A stretch of DNA of 64,000 bases, taken from Curtobacterium ammoniigenes NBRC 101786. Lineage in GTDB: Bacteria; Actinomycetota; Actinomycetes; Actinomycetales; Microbacteriaceae. The DNA lies in assembly GCF_001571045.1 (NCBI RefSeq), contig NZ_BCSV01000002.1, positions 614,176 through 678,175 on the forward strand, given 5' to 3'. The notes under the pieces are model-generated. The model did not search any database. It saw nothing but the letters and a program-made list of their open reading frames with translations, and was not told the origin of the DNA. Below, piece after piece: positions 52,301-60,786 of the stretch. Each line of letters begins with the position of its first letter. The first letter of the stretch is position 1. Both the position numbers and the translations under genes were made by a program.

Positions 52301-52931
52301 CGCATTGCGGGCTACTCATCCTCAGGTCGCCAATGAGGAGTGGGACTGGGCGCAACTCGCCGCACGACAGCTCGAGAGCGATCCGGTAGGCCTTACGACC
52401 ATGCTCGCCAACCTGATTCACAACGACGCCATGTCGGGCTTCATGCATGGTCAGGGGGGTGAGCTTCTCCGGAGTGCTGTTGCGGCGGGCGGAGAGGACG
52501 CTTGGCTTGTACTCATGACCCAGATCGAAGCAGGCGAATGGCGTTTCAGCATTGCCCTTAACGAGTGGATCGGAAACGCGGTCTCGGTCGAGATCGCGTC
52601 CCATTGGGTTGGCTCGAGCCTTGAGCGCGCCCGACTACTCGCCTCGGTGGTGGATGTCGGCGCTGGCGCCCTCAGCGAGCATGCGAGATACCTGATCGAC
52701 AACTTTGGAACGGACACAAAAGTTGCGTCTGCGTTGGCCAGCAGCTTCGGCACTGGAATGTGGAGCGGTCCTATGTCGGACCACCTCGCTACTCAAATCG
52801 CTCAGGTGCAGTCATGGATCGACGACCCCTCGGCGTCCGCGTCGGTGCGCGACTGGGGTCGGAAGCTCGTTGGGAGCCTCGAGCGGCAGCGAGCCGCCGC
52901 GGTTGAGCGCGAAGCTGAAGAGACCTGGTGA
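49341..52931 (+). CDS. Nuclease-STAND-like NTPase fusion in the type I R-M operon (defence candidate)
   Basis: This 1,196-aa protein begins 2 bases after hsdR. The first ~90 residues look like a PD-(D/E)XK-type core (VPDGGVDAGL with Asp55/Asp59, then AWQFKAGN with Gln79-x-Lys81). A P-loop domain follows: Walker A DGESGLGKT (about 221-229) and Walker B GVVIVDEC (about 269-275), then a winged-helix-like region. The remaining ~700 residues are helical repeats without clear motifs, such as a sensor domain. This order (effector nuclease, STAND ATPase, repeat sensor) is that of Avs and other phage-sensing proteins, but here it is fused into a type I R-M operon. Function is inferred from domain order only. 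Confidence 0.72.
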   Translation: MSPTFGPYSVAPERIAALTSANFGQFVSRLLETEVAAHAMSGTALTTTHNENVPDGGVDAGLHDASGTAWIPAGDSAWQFKAGNLGPEACRTEIRNAAWARETLNSGGKYRIVFGVALTDQQIAARRRAVIQELTTLGIATSGDDVEVLSAGSLARWVEEFPALAVSPLIGGTGQFGLTFDQWSLSSGHTTSWVSSAARDAQLDEIRQIVDGTIPQDVHLDGESGLGKTRLVMEAARGQEWEPVVLYVPAADDFPVSSLAHIQGQGRSGVVIVDECSARKHKNYADALTTNSLIRLVTIGEPDTGSVRTGVVRLDGLEVEAMTKLLEANQPQLWPEATRVVVSLANGNVDYALKAARVVIERGASSAAGLITEEDVRRFITDELPGGTLFLAAAALALFTRVGFDGDVASDLSAIASGLGISETDLRGAAIDLARHGLLSKQGRYRSVGPNPLALYLAAQAWNSFGQQIITSLLPVLDDDLTERLFHRAADLGDQTASTGVADVILASDGPLASLSSIALGRTSRLLTHFAVIAPERVAERMSGLLVAATDGEILTLGTARRDLVWALQKLAWHSRTFEVAADALLRLAQVETETYSNNSNGIWVELFGAFLPGTAASPGDRMAYLKRTATSSIAHSRSLSVQAARRALEPHESIVSSGELQGGLVVERRGRPATWGDVFRYRNDAIDMLCGLAVDEDPEVANEALKALLSSIHPSLETFPVRDHLAAALASLGAEAIAATRLELSGLKRLFDRVELDEGDVRAESLKAFEAFLPPESPADALRDLLETSPWDYSETTDAFVSKLVDGARAVDAADPTAVLLDELDAVKLPASFAAGSAVAELSSEDPGVAQRVTRLLHGPNLDAAIGFFLSLTENARSDAYDEFVDSSAVENSMKLHLTARGPRTDRADARARELGRSVTVQQAARYMFGWLRDADESRIADELASWLDRIVDQADYNAAVDMVALYLFQKKDAVPTLEPLIQRLVALRATHPQVANEEWDWAQLAARQLESDPVGLTTMLANLIHNDAMSGFMHGQGGELLRSAVAAGGEDAWLVLMTQIEAGEWRFSIALNEWIGNAVSVEIASHWVGSSLERARLLASVVDVGAGALSEHARYLIDNFGTDTKVASALASSFGTGMWSGPMSDHLATQIAQVQSWIDDPSASASVRDWGRKLVGSLERQRAAAVEREAEETW

Positions 52932-52938
52932 CGGCGTG

Positions 52939-53364
52939 TCATTGCTCCGTGAGGCGCTTCTTCATCGTCTTTGGGTCGATGCCGAATTTCGCGCCGAGCT
53001 TGTTCAGCGACCAGCCGTCGGCCTCAAGTTGTAAAGCCTGCTTGAGCATCGCCGGCGAGAGTGTCCCGCGCTCGCGGATCGGCACACAGGCGCGAGTTAA
53101 GGCGAGGCGGGCAGTTTCGCGATTGATGCCCCAGCGCTTGGCGATCTGTGGCAGCGTCCAGCCAGCTTGATACTCAGCAGCGACCTGTGCGATCTCAGCC
53201 TGCGTCAGCCGGTGCTGGGTCTGGACGATGACTTTCCGCCGGCCGTCGCTGGTCTCTGGGCGAGTGATGTGCCCGTCGACCACTGCGTGAACCGCGTGCA
53301 GCACTCGGAGCTGTTTGTTTTGGTCAGCCTCAGAAAGGCGCACCGTTGTCTGGAGTCGCGGCAT
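52939..53364 (-). CDS. Double HTH protein, recombinase C-terminus-like
   Basis: This 141-aa protein has two helix-turn-helix units (AEIAQVAAEYQAGWTLPQIAKRWGINRETARLAL and MLKQALQLEADGWSLNKLGAKFGIDPKTMKKRL; listed separately). Such repeats are common in the C-terminal tail of serine recombinases and in transposon resolvases. The catalytic part is missing, so it is probably a truncated remnant or a stand-alone regulator. It converges with the defence gene, with 7 bases between the stops. Confidence 0.55.
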   Translation of the reverse strand: MPRLQTTVRLSEADQNKQLRVLHAVHAVVDGHITRPETSDGRRKVIVQTQHRLTQAEIAQVAAEYQAGWTLPQIAKRWGINRETARLALTRACVPIRERGTLSPAMLKQALQLEADGWSLNKLGAKFGIDPKTMKKRLTEQ

Positions 53365-53533
53365 AGGTGACGCCCGGGTCGCGTGTTAGGGCGCTTATGA
53401 AGAAGCCCTCGGCTCGCCCGGCGGCTTTCTCGTTATTGCGCCAGGGGCTGCGGGTGGGGTCGATGTGGTGGACTGAGAGGATCTTGCCATTGGGGAGGAG
53501 GATGGCCCTGACGGTGTGAATTGCCCTGGCGTT

Positions 53534-53758
53534 GGTAGCGTGGTGGGTCGGGATCAGACCCGTCGGATCATGCGCCAGCTCGGGTTGGCCGGGGCTCGCC
53601 GATCGAAACGAGTGTTCACGACCCGCTCTGACCCGGCCGGAGCGAGACCGACGGATCTGGTGCAACGCCAGTTCACCCCGACCGGCCCACGCGAGCTCGG
53701 GGTCGCCGATATCACCTATGTAAATTGGCTCTGTCTAGGGAGTGTTTCGGGCTTATAA
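53534..53758 (+). pseudogene. IS3-family transposase fragment (OrfB, central part)
   Basis: The frame reads VGRDQTRRIMRQLGLAGARR, then a Thr/Arg segment, FTPTGPRELGVADITYV, which is a typical IS3/IS150 OrfB region just before the first catalytic Asp segment (ITYVxTW). The sequence loses similarity after NW and hits a stop at 53758. It is cut at both ends. The opposite strand has an open frame (53330-53665) that I do not recognise and do not call. Confidence 0.7.
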
Positions 53759-54461
53759 AGAAGCAAGTTAGGTCCTCGTCTATGCGGCCGACCAAGTGCT
53801 GGAATCCTCGAGGAAGACTTATTCCGTGTTGCGGATCTCTCGCCAGATGCGGAATATTTTTGGAATAGCGTTCGCTTGATGCCTTCCTTGCCTGGCGCGT
53901 CACCGACTGCGGAGTCGAGATCGTAATCGTGGAGCACGTCCAGTCGGACCGCGAGTTCGAGGCGGCCGCGTCGTCACCGGCAGGGAACGGATCGCGTGTT
54001 TTCGCCGTCGTTGAGCTCAAGCCGCGCGCGGCGAGTGCGTCCACGGTCCCCGGCGACTTCGATTGTGACGTGACCAGTGGCCCCCGAAGGCACGGTCGTC
54101 GGTTGAGTCCCGTTACTGATGTGTCCGCCGTTGCGGTCCGGATCGGCTGGACGGGTCTCGTGACTGAGGTACCCGCTCAGCTCCTCGTTGAGCGCCGTCT
54201 CCAGGATCTACCTCGTGATCTGGTTCAGTAGCCCGCCCGGTCCGGTCAGGGATAGCCCGGGTTGCCCAGCCATGCGGACCAGGTCAACTGCTGCAGCCTC
54301 CGCGGGAGTCGGTCAGCCTTCTTGTTCCGTGCCGCGTCCGGCCTTCAGTCTCGTCCTCACGGAACCGTGACCGCCGAACTCCCCGCTCGACGTGTCAGGC
54401 CGGAAACACCGTGAGATCCACAGTCTCCGACTAGACTGATCATGCCGAAGGAAGGTTGCGA
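53759..54461 (+). other. Remnant-filled gap, no intact gene
   Basis: This 700-base stretch lies between the IS3 fragment and the methyltransferase gene. A plus-strand frame near 53880-53990 (GVEIVIVEHVQSDREFEAAA) recalls a serine-transposase (IS607-like) helix, but too little is preserved. No other family signals are seen. AGGAAGG at 54449-54455 is the ribosome site of the next gene. Confidence 0.4.
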
Positions 54462-55382
54462 GTGAAATTTGATGTGATTCTCACAAATCCCCCATTCCAA
54501 GACACAATCAACCGCAAGAGGACGCCTCATAAGCTTTGGATTGATTTCACACTTGCAGTGTTTGATCGCCTACTGAAAGACGGTGGAAGCTTGATTCAAG
54601 TTTCGCCGTCAAGTTTCAGTAGTCCTAGCAACGTAGTGCTTTCACTGATGGAGGAGAATCAGACGAAGATCCTCAGATTTGGTACTGAGCACCACTTCCC
54701 CGAGGTGGCGTCCACGTTCTCCGACTACTGGATCGTGAAGCAGCCAAGCCTGGGAGAACCGACGTTGGTTAGGAAAGGCGTCGAGCACTTCTTCGTCACG
54801 CTCGACAGCGCACTCACCTATCTTCCGAACGATCTCGGCGAGCTCGCGATTTCCATTCATCGCAAGGTCATGTTCTCTGGGCGCTCATCCCTGCCGGTCG
54901 AGTGGGATTACGTCACGTGCCATAATATTCGAAGGCGCGATAAGAGCCCCTCTCTCGTCGAGGCCCCTGCAGAGTCACACCCTTACCCTGTATTCCATAC
55001 CAATAACCTGATTTGGTGGTCCTCCATCCGTCAGGATTGGGCGTCTCAACCAAAGGTGATGTGGACGCGGTCGGGCTACACCAAGCCGTTCTTCGATGAC
55101 GGAGTCCTTGGTGGTACTGACATGGCCTATTACGTCAAGGTCACGGATTCCGCGGAAGGGCAGAATCTGGCAGCGAACATGAACACGCAACTGCTGCAAT
55201 ATATCTACCGCACTGCGAAGTGGTCCGGGTTCGGCAATGAAAGAGTCTTCTCCGGCCTGCCGGACCTCCCGCGCGACCGCGTCCTAGATGATCGCGAAAT
55301 GTTCGAATTATTTGGTCTGACCGATGAGGAGGTTGCGTATGTCGGAGGAGTTTTGGCCCCTCGTCGCAGAAAAGCTAGCTGA
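54462..55382 (+). CDS. DNA adenine methyltransferase, catalytic/target-recognition part
   Basis: This 306-aa protein begins with the N6-adenine methyltransferase catalytic motif IV, KFDVILTNPPFQD (NPPF), near its N-terminus, then a target-recognition-like region. The SAM-binding motif I is absent here and occurs in the next ORF. The start is GTG at 54462, 6 bases after AAGGAAGG; a TTG at 54456 also exists. The base composition is richer in A/T than the flanking DNA, in line with transfer. It overlaps the next ORF by 44 bases. Confidence 0.72.
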   Translation: MKFDVILTNPPFQDTINRKRTPHKLWIDFTLAVFDRLLKDGGSLIQVSPSSFSSPSNVVLSLMEENQTKILRFGTEHHFPEVASTFSDYWIVKQPSLGEPTLVRKGVEHFFVTLDSALTYLPNDLGELAISIHRKVMFSGRSSLPVEWDYVTCHNIRRRDKSPSLVEAPAESHPYPVFHTNNLIWWSSIRQDWASQPKVMWTRSGYTKPFFDDGVLGGTDMAYYVKVTDSAEGQNLAANMNTQLLQYIYRTAKWSGFGNERVFSGLPDLPRDRVLDDREMFELFGLTDEEVAYVGGVLAPRRRKAS

Positions 55383-55860
55383 ACACGGATACATGTCAGG
55401 CGTCGAGCGAACTATTGATCGCATACGCGCTACGGGTGAGGTTTTCACTCCGTCTGGCCTGATTCTCGAGATGCTCGCGAACGTCGATGTGTCCATTTTT
55501 TCGCCCGGGAATACCGTCCTCGATCCCGCTTGCGGAGATGGACAGTTCCTGGTGGCGGCCAAGTGGATCAAAGTGTATGCCTTCGGGATGAGCGAGGTTG
55601 CCGCACTCTGTGATCTCTACGGAATAGATATCATGCGCGACAATGTCGATGTGTGTAAACGAAGACTGGGTGGAGGAACGGTGCTCATGGGTGACGCGTT
55701 ACGGCCTAATGCTGCTCTGGATGGTCAGACCGAACTCGAGCGTCAAATGATGGCTTCGCTTTTCATGGAGCCGGGTGCTAAGAACCGGAAGAAACCGCGC
55801 GTGGCCGGAACGAAACCGCGGAAGCGAAGGGCCGCGGTCGGGAACTCGGCGCTATTTTAA
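55339..55860 (+). CDS. DNA adenine methyltransferase, SAM-binding part
   Basis: This 173-aa protein has the motif X-like segment RIRATGEVFTPSGLILEMLANV and motif I NTVLDPACGDGQFLVAA, then GIDIMRDNVDVC, as in gamma/HsdM-type N6-methyltransferases. It lacks the NPPF motif, which is in the upstream overlapping gene. Together the two ORFs make one methyltransferase split and permuted (IV, TRD, then X, I). The C-terminal ~35 residues are basic (KNRKKPRVAGTKPRKRRAA). The ATG at 55339 lies 7 bases after GAGGAGG. Confidence 0.72.
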   Translation: MSEEFWPLVAEKLAEHGYMSGVERTIDRIRATGEVFTPSGLILEMLANVDVSIFSPGNTVLDPACGDGQFLVAAKWIKVYAFGMSEVAALCDLYGIDIMRDNVDVCKRRLGGGTVLMGDALRPNAALDGQTELERQMMASLFMEPGAKNRKKPRVAGTKPRKRRAAVGNSALF

Positions 55861-56118
55861 TAGCGGATTGATCTCTTCTCACCTCTCCCCTCAGGAAACC
55901 CGCCAGGCAATAGGTAGCAACACTTTCTATTCGTGTCGAGTACGGTCAGTAATTTCTCCCGTCGGCCGCCAGGCTGGACGGAACGCAGGTACGCTGTAGC
56001 GGTTTGGAAGCGCTGCGCGTTCTGAAGTCGGGGCAAGACGATTCCGATGATGCTCACGCCGCGTGCAAGACCCGGTACGGCAGATCCATTCAGGGAGGGA
56101 GTCGCGCTGTGCCCGTAA

Positions 56119-56907
56119 TTAGCTGTATGACGCCATGACGTTGGTGACGCCGGTGCGGAGTCGTGCGGCGGGTGACTGATCGCCGGCGGAGGTGTGGAAT
56201 CGATGGTAGTCGTAGTGCACGTTCCAGTCCTCGAGCGCGTCGGCGCGCTGCTGCTCTGACCTGAAGGTGCGGGCGTTGAGGAGCTCCTCGGCGAGGATCC
56301 GGTTGTAGCGCTCGGCCTTGCCGCTGGGGCGGGACGTGTAGGGGAGGGTGCGCTGGTGCCGGGCGCAGTGCTGCAGCACGACGCGGTGGAACGCGTCGGC
56401 GCGGTAGTTCGACCCGTTGTCGGGGTCACGACCCGGGTCAGCCGGGTGACGCCGTGCGCGGCGAAGAACGCCCGTGCGCGGCGGAAGAACCCGATTGTCG
56501 TCGACGCCTGCTCGTTGGGGACCGGCTTGACGATCCGTCGGGATCGATGTGACGGCGACGGTTCAATCCGAGGCGGCCCAACACGCGCGTGACTGTCCGC
56601 ACCGAGATCATTATCTCGTCCGCGGCGAGTTCGCTCACGGTGCTGCGCGCGGAGTGCTTGCCGTCACGGCGCAGCTGCTCGATTCGGCCCACGACCACTG
56701 GCGCTGTCGCGTCCGGCGAGGACCCCGGTGCGCGGCCACGATCCTCCAGGCCGAGGCCGCCGTGGGCTCGCCACCGGTTCACCCACTTGGACGCGCACGC
56801 CCGGCTAATGTCCATTTCGGCGGCGACGTGCGCGTCGGGCGCGAGCGGCAGCGGTCGATCAGGCGACGGCGGCCCTCAACGGACAGTGGGGCGCTACGGT
56901 GGGTCAC
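56119..56907 (-). pseudogene. IS481-family transposase, degenerate
   Basis: Pieces of one transposase lie in three frames: the start (GTG 56907, MTHRSAPLSVEGRRRLIDRC), the helix-turn-helix (DISRACASKWVNRWRAHGGLGLEDRG) and the C-terminal end (HQRTLPYTSRPSGKAERYNRIL to VMASYS). At least two frame changes and an internal deletion of roughly 100 residues, taking part of the catalytic core, are evident. It lies between the methyltransferase and the possible restriction gene and probably separated them. Confidence 0.85.
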
Positions 56908-57016
56908 GCAGCGGGTCCTTGAGGGTCGGAACGGTTGTCAGCACTCCCAATCCAACCTGCAACGGGCCCGCTTCTCCACGTCCGCCCGGCGTCCACAATG
57001 TAATGCCCCACAACAA

Positions 57017-58165
57017 CTAGCTGAATATTCCTGTCTTACTCAAATCGACGTAGGTGTTAGTTGAGGTGGCGATCTCTCTGCTCTTATACGGTCGCCGTTG
57101 TCCCCACATCAAATCGACGTCGTGACCCTTGTCGTTGTACCTCCTCGTCCCGCTGTATTTTTCCCTCGGCCGGTACCAGGCGCCGTTTGTGTTCACCGTA
57201 AATGGGACGTCGGTCCTCAGCAGCGTTTCGTCACCGTCCGTGAACGTGAAGCGGACATTTTGCCGATGAACAATAACGTCGAATGACGTTGTCGGGGCAT
57301 TGAGCCTTGCTCGCAACTGATGGTACTTTGGAGAAGTAATGCTATCGAGCAGTCTTTGAGAGTCGAAGAAAAGAGCCTCCTCTTTGCCATCCATTCCAAT
57401 CTTGGCTAAGAATTTGGTGCGGACCGTTGATTTCGTTCCGGAGTCAATCAATGTGAATATCTCAAGCGTCGCACGCATAGCTGGTTCAGCGATTCTCGCT
57501 ACGGTCTCCCGCACGCGATCCTGGTTATAGTGCTCGCACTCGGGGCTGAGAAGTTGTTCCCGCATCCACTTTTGACAGTTCTCGAGAACGTCAAGGGGTT
57601 CGATTAAATCCTTGCGGCCTTGATGCCTGAGTACTTCGTCGCGGTCCTGCTTGTCGCTACCGCGAAACACGATCTTACCCGGCCTTGGATCGCTGTAGAT
57701 GCCAACGCCCACGCGGTCGAAGACGAACTGACAAGCGAAGGAAAGAAACGTTCCGCTTGACACTTGTGGTCTAAGTATCCCTGAAGAGCCGATGTAGTTT
57801 TTCACGCTGACTCGATAGGGGTCCTCCCGCCCTTCAACATGGATGAGCATGTCGGCTTTGTTGCCGAGGATACGTTCTTCCTTTTCTCGTAGTTCGAATT
57901 CGAGCTTAACGCCATTATGCAGGTTCACGAGGCGTCTAACAAAGTTTGGGATTTGTGCGTCCACGTTGTTTTTATAGGCCCGGAATCGCCCGGTAGACCA
58001 GTCATCTATTGAGAGTCCTGTTCCGCTTAGGTAGGTCTGGAACTCGCGAAAGCGCTCTCGGCTATGATCAGCGGACGCAGCGCCAATTTCTTCAGCGGTT
58101 GCTTGAGCAACGTAAACTGCGTACGCCTCATTGCTGTCCTGGATTCCGTGTTGGTCGTGATCCAT
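57017..58165 (-). CDS. Possible restriction endonuclease (PD-(D/E)XK-like)
   Basis: This 382-aa protein has GNKADMLIHVEGREDPYRVSVKNYIGSSG at about 101-129: an Asp (105), a variable strand and Ser120-Val-Lys122-Asn, reminiscent of a PD-(D/E)XK core with Ser at the Glu position. No known family was recognised with certainty. It lies 1.2 kb from the split methyltransferase, with only an IS481 remnant between, and shares the lower GC of that gene pair, so it is a candidate restriction partner. The ATG at 58165 is preceded by AGACGGAAA. Confidence 0.55.
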   Translation of the reverse strand: MDHDQHGIQDSNEAYAVYVAQATAEEIGAASADHSRERFREFQTYLSGTGLSIDDWSTGRFRAYKNNVDAQIPNFVRRLVNLHNGVKLEFELREKEERILGNKADMLIHVEGREDPYRVSVKNYIGSSGILRPQVSSGTFLSFACQFVFDRVGVGIYSDPRPGKIVFRGSDKQDRDEVLRHQGRKDLIEPLDVLENCQKWMREQLLSPECEHYNQDRVRETVARIAEPAMRATLEIFTLIDSGTKSTVRTKFLAKIGMDGKEEALFFDSQRLLDSITSPKYHQLRARLNAPTTSFDVIVHRQNVRFTFTDGDETLLRTDVPFTVNTNGAWYRPREKYSGTRRYNDKGHDVDLMWGQRRPYKSREIATSTNTYVDLSKTGIFS

Positions 58166-58445
58166 TTCCGTCTCTTTCGCGCAATGTTCGAAGTGCTGTG
58201 GGCGAGTGTGTGCTCTCCCCGTTTCTCAGACCATAGTCGAGAAGCTGTCAAGTGGGTAAGTGCCAGTTCGAGGGACAGCGCAACTTCTGACATAGTTCTT
58301 CGCGATGGGTGGCCGGAGGAACTATGGAGAGTGCCGACTTGCATGGCGAGTAGATGGCAACCTCAGCGGAAAGACGGTCAACTTTTCGACGTGCTTGGAC
58401 AACCCGACATCCACTAGACCCGGGGCGATCCACAGAGCGTTGCCG

Positions 58446-59895
58446 GCCTAGATTTCGGGCTCATCGCATTTGAGGGTGTAGTTGTGGTCTGAAGCCGCCG
58501 GATTCGAGCAGGCTGCGGGCGATGTAGTTGGTGAGGTTCCGGAAGCCGAGGGCGGAGCCGCGGAGGTGGTCGAGACGTCCGTTGATGGCTTCGGTGGGGC
58601 CGTTGGAGGTGCCGGGCCGGTCGAAGAACGCCAGCACGTCGGTGGCGCGTTGCTGCAGGGTGCGTCCGAGGCGGCGCAGCTCGACCAGAGCCGGTGGGAC
58701 GCCAGTGCGGAGGACGTCGATCACGGCCCGCAGTTCCTGCTGCCCGATCTGCTTGTCGGAGTGCCGGTAGGCGGTGACCATGCGTTGGTAGATGCCCCAC
58801 GTCGCTTCGACCTCGACGTGCTCATCGACCCGGAACAGTGCGCTCAGGCGGGCGTGCTGGCGGTCGGTGAGGAGGTCCGCGCCGGTGTGCAGGGTGCGGC
58901 GGGCCCGATAGAGCGGATCCCCGGCTCTGCCCCGGTGGCCGTGCAGGGTCTGCTGGACACGTCTGCGGCAGCGGTCCAACGCGTCGCCTGCGAGCTTGAC
59001 GACGTGGAAGGGATCCATCACCGGGACCGCGTCCGGGAGTTCTTCCGCGGCGGCGGTCTTGAAGCCGGTGAATCCACCCATCGCGACGACCTCGATCCCG
59101 TCACGCCAGGACTGGGGTCGGGCAGCGAGCCAGGTCTTGAACACCTGCTTGGACCTGCCGGGCACCATGTCCAGCAGCCGTGCAGGTCCCGTGCGGGTGC
59201 GGCTCGGGGTGAGGTCGATGATCACGGTGACGTACTTATCGCCGCGACGGGTGTGCCGCCAAACATGCTCGTCGACACCGATCGTGGTGACCCCATCGAG
59301 CCGGCCCGGCTGATCGATCAGCGTCCGCCGACCCTCGGTAAGGACCGCGCTGTTCGCGGTGTACCAGGACACACCCAACCCGGCAGCGACGCGCGAGATG
59401 GTGCGGTGGTCGATGACAAGTCCGGTCAGCGCCCACCGCAGCCCCGTCCGGGAGATCTTCGCCCTTGGTTCCGCTGCCGCGGACACGTCCTGCCGCCAGA
59501 CCCGGCCGCAGCCCGAGCAGTGGTAGCGGCGAACCCGGACCAGCAACGTCGTGGGACGGTGCCCGAACGGCTCATGCGCGAGCCGCCGGGTCATGGTGTC
59601 CCGCGGCACGCCCTCCGATCCGCAGGCCACGCACCACGGATCCGCGTCGGTCACCCGGCACTCGATGACAGCCCGGCCTGGTTCGAGATACTGCCCGACC
59701 GCCTCCAGACCGAGCTCGTCGAGACCGCAGAACGTGGTGAGGTCGGCAGGCGTGAAGGTAGCGTGGGACACGTCGAGGTCTTCCGGATGAGCGGCGTAGG
59801 AACCTTCATCATCGGGGGACCTCGACCCCTACCCGCACACCGCCACGCACGCCCCGGCTACACCCTCGTTTGCGACGAGCCAGATTTCGAAGAGC
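58446..59895 (-). mobile_element. ISL3-family insertion sequence
   Basis: An element of about 1.45 kb. Both ends carry an imperfect inverted repeat: left GGCTCATCGCATTTGAGGGTGTAG, right (reverse complement) GGCTCGTCGCAAACGAGGGTGTAG, matching apart from the centre, plus an outer part related to GCTCTTCGAAATCT. The boundaries are estimates. The transposase frame is intact, so it may be mobile. Confidence 0.8.
58461..59771 (-). CDS. ISL3-family transposase
   Basis: This 436-aa transposase has an N-terminal zinc-finger region (CVACGSEGVPRDT and CSGCGRVWRQ), a winged-helix-like part and the ISL3 catalytic core (TIGVDEHVWRH; AVPVMDPFHVVKLAGDAL). The terminal part RPGTSNGPTEAINGRLDHLRGSALGF carries the conserved Glu. 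It moves the ISL3 element by cut-and-paste or a related DDE reaction. The frame is complete, so the element may be active. It lies just inside the left inverted repeat. Confidence 0.93.
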   Translation of the reverse strand: MSHATFTPADLTTFCGLDELGLEAVGQYLEPGRAVIECRVTDADPWCVACGSEGVPRDTMTRRLAHEPFGHRPTTLLVRVRRYHCSGCGRVWRQDVSAAAEPRAKISRTGLRWALTGLVIDHRTISRVAAGLGVSWYTANSAVLTEGRRTLIDQPGRLDGVTTIGVDEHVWRHTRRGDKYVTVIIDLTPSRTRTGPARLLDMVPGRSKQVFKTWLAARPQSWRDGIEVVAMGGFTGFKTAAAEELPDAVPVMDPFHVVKLAGDALDRCRRRVQQTLHGHRGRAGDPLYRARRTLHTGADLLTDRQHARLSALFRVDEHVEVEATWGIYQRMVTAYRHSDKQIGQQELRAVIDVLRTGVPPALVELRRLGRTLQQRATDVLAFFDRPGTSNGPTEAINGRLDHLRGSALGFRNLTNYIARSLLESGGFRPQLHPQMR

Positions 59896-60459
59896 GCTGA
59901 CACGGTTCTGAAAGCGGGCCGGAGCGAGATTGCCTGGCGGCAGTACAGTAATCTCGACCTATCTAAGGCAAACGAGATGCCCCGTTATGCATGCGGACTG
60001 GCCTGAAAGCTGACAGCGCGTGGTCGATGCGCCCGAAGGACGTATGTTGGCTACGAGAAAGCCTGGGAACGAGGCCTCAAACCTGCGAGGGGCGTGGGCT
60101 CCTCATTCTTGGTGTCCCGCGGCCGAGCGATCAACTTCGCGGGCTGCTTGGGCCGGGACCGTCGGGCGCTTCGCCGGCGCAGTTGCACGCGACACGCAAG
60201 GCCCCGAAGGAGTGATTCCCGGACGCCCGGCCCGCGCTTTGGCGCTCGATCCGCCGGACGCTCGCCCCGTAGCGCTCACATGGGGCGACAAGCACTGCAA
60301 TTCGGTCGCTTCGTCGCTGACGGCGGGAGACTCGTCGCCAGGGTCAGGGTGAGTCGCCGCACTGAGCGGACGTCCTAAATGTCTCGGCATCTCGAGATGC
60401 CATGCCATCTCCGTGCCCTGATCCCACGTGATTGAACCGTCCCCGGTTCTGTGCCGCTT
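59896..60459 (+). other. Gap between ISL3 and IS3 remnant
   Basis: About 560 bases without a supported gene. Open frames here are short and lack family sequence. The right part (about 60,430-60,460) may contain the outer end of the truncated IS3 element, with TGAACCGTCCCCGGTT near 60,434 like an IS3 terminal repeat. Confidence 0.4.
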
Positions 60460-60786
60460 CTATGCGGGTGCCATCTCCGGTGGGGATGGCGTGTTGAGGT
60501 CAGCGTAGTAGCTGGCCTCGAACTCGTCGGGCGGGACGTCGCCGAGGGTGCTGTGCAGGCGTCTGCTGTTGTACCAGTCGACCCATTCGGCGGTGACCCA
60601 TTCCACGTCGGTGACGGTGCGCAGGGGGCCGTTGCGGAACGGACTGTCCTCACGGATGGCTTCGTTCTTGAACAGCCCGATCGTGGACTCGGCCAGTGCA
60701 TTGTCATACGCATCGCCGATCGACCCGATCGAAGCGGCGATGCCTTCCAACGCGAGCGTTTCAGCGAAGCTGACCGAGGTGAATTG
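60460..60786 (-). pseudogene. IS3-family transposase C-terminal fragment (left of IS30)
   Basis: The frame reads QFTSVSFAETLALEGIAASIGSIGDAYDNALAESTIGLFKNEAIR and WYNSRRLHSTLGDVPPDEFEASYYA (two separate segments), the C-terminal half of an IS3 OrfB with the last catalytic Glu. It begins exactly at the Gln of the conserved GSQ(F/Y) motif, where the IS30 end lies. The upstream half is not adjacent. It is of the IS3 group with the SxGDAYDNA signature. Confidence 0.85.

Noticed and set aside
53330..53665. Open frame on the minus strand with HHIDPTRSPWRNNEKAAG
   Set aside because: It overlaps an IS3 fragment and the HTH gene; I recognise no family and cannot choose it over antisense noise.
53865..54010. 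IS607-like serine transposase fragment (GVEIVIVEHVQSDREFEAA)
   Set aside because: Only about 20 residues look family-like; no catalytic residues or second helix are present.
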